NCBI GenBank assembly: GCA_021613335.1
Contig: JAJTWR010000065.1
Location: 144,001-208,000, forward strand
DNA: 64,000 nucleotides
Direction of reading: 5' to 3'
Source of the DNA: Whitmania pigra
Taxonomy: Eukaryota; Annelida; Clitellata; Hirudinida; Haemopidae
Shown piece after piece: positions 57,731 to 64,000 of this stretch (positions within the stretch are counted from its first letter, which is position 1; each line of letters starts with the position of its first letter). The notes below the pieces were generated by a model. The model ran no database searches. It was given only the letters and a program-made list of their open reading frames with translations, and was not told the DNA's origin. The position numbers and the translations under genes were made by a program.

Positions 57731-58690
57731 TAATGGTGGGTATTGTTAACATAGCATTGAATAACGTTGTGGTCTATTGCAGCAACGAGGCAAGTGCTAC
57801 CAAGGTTTTGGACGATGACAAAAGTGAATCAAATTTTGAGGCATTTAGAGACCCATGCAATAAAATCTCTTTTCTACAATTATATTTAAATGCTATTTTC
57901 AGTATTTACGAAGGCGAAGGTTAATAAATTTGTTATTTATTTAAAAATGCATTATAAAATGAATAAAACGGATATCCTAGAGGATTGCTATGGTAGTGAC
58001 TGCAATTTGCAAGACTAGCAAACATAGAAAGCAATAGAGAACAGAGGTCTACATTTGAGAGATGAATTATTTAAAAATTATGGATAAATATAAATAGCAC
58101 ATAACAACGACCAAACATGTAATCAACAAGGTTTTAAAACCTTAAACATAATAAGATGAAGAAATTTGCCTTTATTTTAGCAATCATCAAATATATTTGT
58201 GAGGATAAACACCTTAAATCATTTTACTTCCAAATTAATGTGCTAAACTTGTTAATTTTCAGAACATTCCGAGGGTCAGTTGGATTACGTTATTATTCTT
58301 TTTAGCGGCTTGACAAACTCATTACGGGTGGAATACCCCGGCAGGTCAAGTTTGGCGGGAAAAACTCATGGTTTGAGAATGAATTGTGCATTTTCAGAGC
58401 AGAGCTGTAGAAATACTGCTCTGTTCTCAAATGTATTGATTGAATCCCGAACTAATATGGGCTTCACTATTACGGAAATTGAAATACATATTCTTACAAT
58501 GCACATTGTCCGATGAGATTCCTTTGCTCTATGCAATTCTTCTTAGTTTTAGCATAAGAGCTGCCAGGTGATCATGTTATGATACATCGTGGTTGTTTTA
58601 GCAATTTCGGCAAAAAAAGCTCTGAATTCAATTTAACAGCCAAGGAAATTGCTTTAAAGAGGGCTATTTATAATAATGTCCCTCTAATAA
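57731..58690 (+). pseudogene. Receptor-family fragment: fucolectin and WSC1 exons
   Basis: Exon 57731-57919 (acceptor TTTCAG, donor GTTAAT; phase 1-1) encodes a fucolectin N-half: VNIALNNVVVYCSNEASATK, VLDDDKSESNFEAFRDPC, SIYEGEG. Exon 58263 to about 58500 encodes the C-half (EGQLDYVIILFSG, GLRMNC, ITEIEIHIL), but the expected HSxG-GT donor is missing and the frame runs to a stop at 58514-58516. A WSC1 N-half from about 58560 (HVMIHRGCFSNFGKK) lacks the usual second and third cysteines. No signal peptide is seen. The first two exons look selected or recent, but the gene as a whole is probably broken. The next family exon is at 63520. Confidence 0.6.
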
Positions 58691-59038
58691 AACGTTTACC
58701 ATAATCTCTCACAGGAACTACTTTCTAATAGCTGATTTATCGATTTAGGAAACTGATATGTTTTGTTTTGGAGATGTCTTGCCAATAGTTTTCAGTATAA
58801 CTGTTGTTGAATGCATTTTAAGATCTAAAATGAAATTGATAGTAATAGTTTCATTGCAGTAGTAACACTTAACATTTATCACGTCGATGTTCCATCTGCT
58901 ACCACTGAAAAATGATATGAACTTTTACGGTAAACGTAAAAGCTCCAAAGGTTGAAAAATCTCGATAGAAATATTTAATGTCTATGAAAGTCTATACAAA
59001 TGCCAAGAAGATGTCACATTTATGATACAAATTTAATC
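58691..59038. other. AT-rich stretch, nothing recognised
   Basis: No exon, repeat end or RNA-like feature that I can support. Confidence 0.35.
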
Positions 59039-59047
59039 GTTTGGATG

Positions 59048-60118
59048 GGTGACCCGTCATAACAGCCCGGCGACAGAATAGCCCCGACAAAACAGCCCCG
59101 TCAAAATAGCACGGCGTCAAAATAGCTCAAGACAAAACAGCCCCGTCGAAACAGCCCGGCGTCAAAATAGCCCGGCGTCAAAATAGCCCAGGACGGAAAA
59201 ATCCCGTCAAAATGGCCCCGTCAAAATAGCCCCGACAACATAGCTCGGCGACATAATAGCCCCGTCAAAATAGCCCCATGATAACTCCATGTCAAAGTAT
59301 TTTTTAAAAATGTTATGAAACTGAATCAAAATTTAATTCGAAATTAGTGGCTTGAATGCTTTGATCGTTTTGAGTATTGTTTGTTGTTATTATTGTTCTC
59401 CAGAAGTTTAATTTGCATAGTCTTGCTTATTCAAATTTGTATCTGGCTTACAAATACTACAAATGTAAGCCAGATACAAATTTGTGTTGACATTATCCTG
59501 ATCACAAGTTGCTTGTGAGGGGTCGTTTTCAAAATTGAAATACGTTTTGAACAGATTAAGAAATTTTCTGAACCAGTCAATTCTACGATCATTCATGCTG
59601 ATGTCTTGTTTTCCAAGAATCAATAACAATGAAATCATTGATGTTTTAGCATCGACTAGTGAAACGATGAAAAAGCTGTTATAATAGTTAATAGTGGATA
59701 GGAATTTTAGACTCTAGTGCTTCTTATGTTTAAGTTGATCAAAGTAGGAGTTAAATAAAAGTTCCCGGGCCGGTTTTTTAAGCCAGTCCGACCCTGGTGA
59801 CAGGGTTGTTTTGACGGGGCTGTTTTGTCGCCGGGTTGTTTTGTCCTGGGCTATTTTGACGCCGGGCTGTTTCGACGGGTCTGTTTTGTCGGGGCTATTC
59901 TGTCGCCGGGCTGTTATGACGGTGCTATTTTGACGGGGCCATTTTGACGGGATTTTCCCGTCCTGGGCTATTTTGACGCCGGGCTGTTTCGACGGGGCTG
60001 TTTTGTCGGGGCGGTTTTGTCGGGGCTGTTTTGTCTTGAGCTATTTTGACGCCGGGCTGTTTTGACGGGGCTGTTTTGTCGGGGCTATTCTGTCGCCGGG
60101 CTGTTATGACGGGGTGCC
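59048..60118. mobile_element. Foldback-like element FB-4, complete, longest copy
   Basis: Starts GGTGACCCGTCATAAC and ends TTATGACGGGGTGCC. The 9-bp sequence GTTTGGATG is duplicated exactly at 59039-59047 and 60119-60127. The arms (59048 to about 59275, and about 59795-60118) consist of many ~17-bp units such as AGCCCCGTCAAAAT and AGCCCGGCGTCAAAAT. The ~520-bp middle differs from the core of FB-1 to FB-3 and contains a perfect 21-bp hairpin. No transposase ORF is present. It is flanked closely on the right by a small relative. Confidence 0.92.
59432..59484. repeat. Perfect 21-bp inverted repeat with 11-nt loop
   Basis: CAAATTTGTATCTGGCTTAC A at 59432-59452 is exactly complementary to 59464-59484. 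The loop is AATACTACAAA. It lies in the middle of FB-4 and would form a hairpin in RNA or single-stranded DNA. Confidence 0.9.
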
Positions 60119-60159
60119 GTTTGGATGACGAAGAATACGAAGTAGAAACGTGCGGGTTT

Positions 60160-60332
60160 GGTGACCCGTCAAAACATTCCCGTCAATGTATCTTTATAAA
60201 AAAATATTTATATGAGTTGAAGACATTAACCGATAACTGATTTTAAATTTGATTAAATGAAATGAGTTTTATGATTTGATGGTGCTGTTTTGACGGGGCT
60301 ATTTTGTCGTCGGTCTATTATGACGGGGTGCC
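60160..60332. mobile_element. Foldback-like element FB-5, miniature
   Basis: About 173 bp: GGTGACCCGTCAAAAC at the left, core words shared with FB-1 and FB-2 (ACATTAACCGATAACTG), and TTATGACGGGGTGCC at the right. Flanks GTGCGGGTTT (60150-60159) and GTGCAAGTTT (60333-60342) agree at 8 of 10 positions, a probable aged target duplication. It is the shortest copy, with arms reduced to one or two units. Confidence 0.8.
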
Positions 60333-60409
60333 GTGCAAGTTTATTAGCAAGCCAACAAGTTAATACCACACAATCACTAAGCGAGAGAGAGGGACAAGGC
60401 GAGCAAAGT

Positions 60410-60540
60410 AATGTTTTATCAACGTCCTTGCATAGCTAGATGATTAGGACGGTGCTCCCGCAGCGGGGTTCGAATCCGCGCTGCCATCGTGAGAGGCGCA
60501 GCCTTAACTATTGGACCATGCGGTCGCACGAGAGTACGAG
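60410..60540 (-). mobile_element. tRNA-derived SINE (SINE-2), intact copy
   Basis: The - strand reads GCGACCGCATGGTCCAATAG (A-box region), TTAAGGCTGCGCCTC, GGATTCGAACCCCGC (B box), then the tail TAATCATCTAGCTATGCAAG and GACGTTGATAAAAC. The tail matches the 3' end of the adjacent LINE-C. It is not a true tRNA gene: the 3' side lacks a clean acceptor stem and passes straight into the LINE-like tail. Confidence 0.75.
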
Positions 60541-60542
60541 CT

Positions 60543-61676
60543 TTTTAATTTATTTATTTATTTGATTAAAGTCCGTTGCATAACTAGGATGATTTGGACT
60601 CGTTAGTTAGTGTTAGTTATGAAAAATTAATAATCTGTATTAGTGTAAGAATAGGGATGAAATAATATTAAGTTAAATGAAGTTTAAATAAAAATCACTA
60701 AAGTAATTGACTTTTTGCAAATCCATCTGTAGATGATGTCCACAATCGCTGGATTGCTAAGCAAGAAACTCATATCAGATAGATTTGTATTGAGTCTGAT
60801 TTCCCTCCTCAGGGCAGATTGGGCCGGACATTCCATGAGGAAATGCTGCACATTTTCAACTTCCTGAGGGCACGCCTTGCACTTTCCGTCTGGATGATGT
60901 TTTAAGAGAAACAGGTGTTGGTTCAGAGCACATTTTCCAACTCGGAGTCTGAAAATAAGGACCTCCTTCCTCCTTGAGGCACATTGGAACTTGCTCTTAG
61001 TCGACACAAGTTTCTCTATGGTCTTGTAATGTTGGCTTCGCTGGTTTTCGTCTCATCTGGCTTGCCACTGTTGGATGATGTTGCGGGCCACGGACCTTTT
61101 GACATCCTTGATAGACTCTGGGATCCAGCGGTCTATCTGATCCCTTGCAGTGGCGGCTTTTGCCAGAGCATCGATCTTCTTATTGCCAGTGATTCCATGT
61201 GCAGGAACCCAGGCGAGCGTGACTTTTCTGTCGCTTTCCTGGATGTCTGAAATTAAAAACTGGGTTTTCTTAATGTCAGGAGCATCATTATTGCAATCCT
61301 TTATCCTTAGAAGCACTAAGCGAATAGCTCAGAACAACTATATCAAAGGTCTCCCCCTGATAGGAGTCCTTCACGTAAATCAGACAGTCCTCAATGGCCG
61401 CTAGTTCGACAGAACTTATGCAGCTTTGACTTGATGTCCTGAGGCTTAAGTTCACGTTTTTCTTCGGGATGTGGATCCCTATTCCTGCCTTGTTGTCCGT
61501 CGTCTTCGAGGCATCCGTATAACAAATGAGACTTCCCTGGATATCCCTTCTCCAGAGATATCTTCTCCATTGCTACCAGTTTCCTCAGAGGGTCGTCGGA
61601 AGCGAAGGAGAAATTCGAGGTGTTTTGCAGGTCTTTGATGTATGTGTATGTAAGGCCACAAGCAGACGAAAGTGTC
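60543..61676 (-). mobile_element. RNase H-bearing LINE (LINE-C), reverse copy
   Basis: Counterpart of 1-960 extending further upstream. The - strand shows ASDDPLRKLVAMEKISLEKG, broken RNase H pieces, KVTLAWVPAHGITGNKKIDA, LAKAATARDQIDRWIPESI, and the Cys/His end CKACPQEVENVQHFLMECP with a stop at about 60684. At least three frame breaks are present. The 3' end is GTCCAAATCATCC...GGAC with an AATAAATAAAT tail at 60545-60570, directly next to the SINE-2 head. At the 5' side a + oriented scrap of the same 3' end (61674-61702) abuts it. Confidence 0.8.
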
Positions 61677-61704
61677 CAAATCATCCTAGTTATGCAATTA
61701 CTAT

Positions 61705-62474
61705 TGTATTTAATTGTTATTTGCTGCTGGTTTCTTTACTATTTACATTGACGCATTTTGATTTTGATAAGAATGGCTTTCCAAAGAGTTCCCGCTCGAA
61801 TCTTGAAGAGTTCGGACCTCGTCTCGCAAGGTTAGCGAAAATATTCGGTTACAGAGTTAATTTTGTTGGCAAGTTTTGAGTTCTTCCTTCAGACGAGAAG
61901 TCATGGCAAATATTCGAGCGAATTAGCTCTTTCTGGCTGTTTTCTTCATTTCGAGAGCGTATGGGTCCATTCACGAATCAGAAGGTTACGCGGCAATTCT
62001 CTTTGACCAGACTGGTATTGGTGATACCCCCCCTAGTGACTTATACGCAAAATTCGTAACTGGCATGGAATGTTCACCAAAGTCGACGCAGCTGGCCTCA
62101 CCGTCATGAGTTACGGCCAGTCACCGCACGTGCTTCTAAAATGCCGAGTAAGTTCAAGAAAATTGATTATGGATCACGGTCGTTTCCCGACAATTTTATT
62201 CAAGATATCAACAGATGTGGAAACTTTGAGACAAAGATTAAGAATCTAGTTTTGTCGCTTCGATTTCATACTGCTCGTTACGACGTATCCCGATATTAGA
62301 AAGAAAGCTTTACAAGGAACTTGGGCAGATTTTTGCCAATAGAATATACATTTTAACTAAGAAGTTCGAGTTTATTTTTGGTTTGTTTTTTGTTTCGATT
62401 TTGTCGGGTAAGGAGACGCTTGCACTTTGCTTGGGGGGTGTGGGTTTACGGATTCAACCCCCCGAAATATTTTT
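61705..62474. other. Unassigned segment
   Basis: Frames such as GPRLARLAKIFGYRVNFVGK (61800-61879) and FSSFRERMGPFTNQK have normal amino-acid composition but match nothing I recognise. A ~25-bp phrase near 62400 (GTCGGGTAAGGAGACGC) also occurs inverted at about 20610-20635. It could be a decayed retroelement. Confidence 0.3.
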
Positions 62475-63455
62475 CAAGTTTTTTTTTTTTGTATAACATC
62501 ATAAAATATTAAAAACGTTTTTATTGCTCTATTGGCAAAATTGCCTATGCCTCAAGAATTAAAATAGGCCATCATAATTGCTCGATTATTCATACAGGGA
62601 CTTCCGCTCTTTTGTTCGATTAGCCTTGATAAAACCCGTTTTATAAGCAACTTTATTTAATAAAATGTCTAAACAAAGTAATTTAATGAAATATTTCAAA
62701 AATATTTTCTTGCTACTGCGCGATTACCTGTGAATCAAGAAGTAAATTACGAAGACCAATCTGATATCAATGAACGCAGATGTGGATGTGGTAGTTCTTC
62801 ACGAAAACACGCCTTTAGCCCAAACTACTAATGAATACGATATTGAAAATTATGTGGCAACACCAGTTACTGAGCAAGAAAAGAAAATGGTTTTGAAATC
62901 TCTGTGGACCCTCTGAAATCATATCAATTTCATGTTGAGTCTAAATGCCATCTGAAATTCCAGATGCTTTGGTTAGAAAGATATTTTTTGGTTCTCCTTT
63001 AGAAGAAAATTTGTAAATATTGTATTTTTTTAGGGAGAACATTTGTGGAAAAATGTTAGTCTTTTAGATTCCGAGTTTTCTTTGTGGCAAATGAAGTGGC
63101 ACAAAATTAATGACGGGGACAGACCATCTTCGGCAATTGATTCTAGCATGTAGTGGTGCGTTCTATCCCAACATTGCTCTTTTGAATTTTGGCAACATTG
63201 CCGTCTCAACCTCAACTGCCGAAAGATCTTTCTCCTCAGTGAAAAGAATCAATCTATATGTTCGCAATTCCACCAAAGAAGTGAGACTTAATGGACTTAA
63301 TGGACTGAAGAGGTTTTGGACAAATTTCGAAGAAGTTCTCGTCACTTTAATCTTATATTGTAATAAAATTTATTTTGAATTTGACATTTATTATTTATCG
63401 GAGACAAAAAATTTGAACCCCCCCCACCCTAAATCATTTTCTGGCTACGGGCCTG
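62475..63455 (+). mobile_element. hAT element with DUF4371-type transposase (hAT-C)
   Basis: The right terminus is CTGGCTACGGGCCTG (63441-63455), the usual inverted repeat of this group read on the other strand. The left end near 62440-62475 is degraded (GGATTCAACCCCCC). Coding remnants include NEDQSDINERRCGCGSS-like text near 62750 and a good C-terminal dimerisation block at 63160-63320 (FYPNIALLNFGNIAVSTSTA, ERSFSSVKRINLYVRNSTKE, VRLNGL). It belongs to the hAT clade related to ZMYM-type domesticated genes. Much of the core is missing. A reverse relative is at 55915-56602. Confidence 0.8.
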
Positions 63456-63519
63456 TGAGTCTCTTTATTTGTAGTTCAGTATTTTGACATTAATTATCAA
63501 TTACTGTTTTTTATTCAAG

Positions 63520-63775
63520 GCTTTTTTTGGAATGCACGCGAATTTAAGAATGTTTCAACTGCCTCGTCCATCGAAACTTTCTGACGGATGGGTTGAGCAA
63601 AAATTCTGTGCGGTACAGATGAATAATTCGGCTTTAAGGTGTTCAAAAGCGTGCAAAGCAAGACCGGACACTAAATGGACACATTTTCTGAATTGTAATG
63701 ATTCGTATGACATGTTTGGAGATTGTTCTGGGGATTGTCAGCCAGGATATGCGGGTGATCAATGTCTTGAGCGAG
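63520..63775 (+). CDS. Receptor-family exon: extended EGF-like module
   Basis: A 256-nt exon with acceptor TTCAAG and donor GTATTA, phase 0 to 1, encoding 85 residues. The C-terminal half is the family EGF-like module (FLNCNDSYDMFGDCSGDCQP then GYAGDQCLERG). The N-terminal half (FFGMHANLRMFQLPRPSKL, then KFCAVQMNNSALRCSKACK) is longer and more Cys-rich than the EGF exons of the other members, where the module starts phase 1. It may combine a WSC2 C-half remnant with EGF, or be a different family branch. The 5' exons may be those at 57731-58690, 5 kb away. Downstream exons would lie outside the window. Confidence 0.55.
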
Positions 63776-63895
63776 GTATTAATTCTATTTATTGTGTAAG
63801 AGTTTTGCTATAACGTGAACAATTAATTCATTGATCGTTGGAGATATAATTTATTATAAAATTAATGACTTATTCAGAACTGAAATATCTGTTCG

Positions 63896-63897
<2 letters not shown>

Positions 63898-63988
<91 letters not shown>

Positions 63989-64000
63989 ATTATTATTAGT
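63898..64000. repeat. (ATT)n microsatellite at the window end
   Basis: ATT/ATTATTAGT tract running off the window. The downstream exons of the receptor fragment may continue beyond it. Confidence 0.95.

Noticed and set aside
57731..58690. An intact receptor gene at 57731
   Set aside because: The second exon has no usable donor, the WSC1 half lacks two cysteines and no later exon is seen for 5 kb.
60410..60540. A genuine tRNA gene
   Set aside because: The A and B boxes are present, but the molecule runs into a LINE-type tail, the acceptor stem is not closed and a second copy at 16440-16985 has the same tail, so it is a SINE.

Overview
This window is AT-rich eukaryotic nuclear DNA, almost certainly from an invertebrate animal. 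The evidence is spliced genes with GT-AG introns and conserved phases, extracellular animal-type modules (fucolectin/F5-8C-like, WSC, EGF-like), tRNA-derived SINEs, many non-LTR retrotransposon clades, hAT and Helitron remnants, foldback-like elements and long (TTA)n tracts. I cannot name the species. Nothing bacterial, no rRNA and no CRISPR is present.

The host content is a cluster of related genes for type I membrane proteins with the order signal peptide, fucolectin-like jelly-roll (two exons), WSC, WSC, six-cysteine EGF-like module, transmembrane helix, short Ser-rich tail. The best model lies on the + strand at 32013-38610: ten exons whose lengths and phases sum to an uninterrupted 434-residue reading frame. 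A second member on the - strand (43479-50999) is intact over nine exons but lacks a visible signal-peptide exon. A third - strand member (8217-20356) is a decayed duplicate of the second. Fragments of further members lie at 29286-30065 (+), 40769-41820 (+, broken), 57731-58690 (+, doubtful) and 63520-63775 (+, one extended EGF exon).

The two - strand genes sit in a direct segmental duplication, copy 1 about 8.17-29.29 kb and copy 2 about 43.39-55.33 kb. The copies differ mostly by mobile elements present in only one of them, so each acts as an empty-site control for the other. This fixes the ends and target duplications of a foldback-like element (9-10 bp), a 1.3-kb hAT element (8 bp), two LTR-like insertions (4 bp) and a 4.06-kb CR1-like LINE with both ORFs.

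By region: 0-7.7 kb holds a RNase H LINE end, Helitron, Ty3/gypsy integrase and CR1-like remnants. 8-29 kb is duplication copy 1 with a heavily invaded receptor pseudogene and a near-complete CR1-like LINE. 29-42 kb holds the + strand receptor genes. 43-55 kb is duplication copy 2 with the intact - strand receptor. 55-64 kb holds hAT remnants, two foldback elements, a LINE-SINE pair and more receptor exons.

The element most likely to be a new biological system is the receptor cluster: a duplicated, diversifying family of lectin-like membrane proteins. Function in recognition is inferred from architecture only. The strongest mobile-element findings are the foldback family with arms of short tandem repeats and a SINE sharing its 3' end with a resident LINE.
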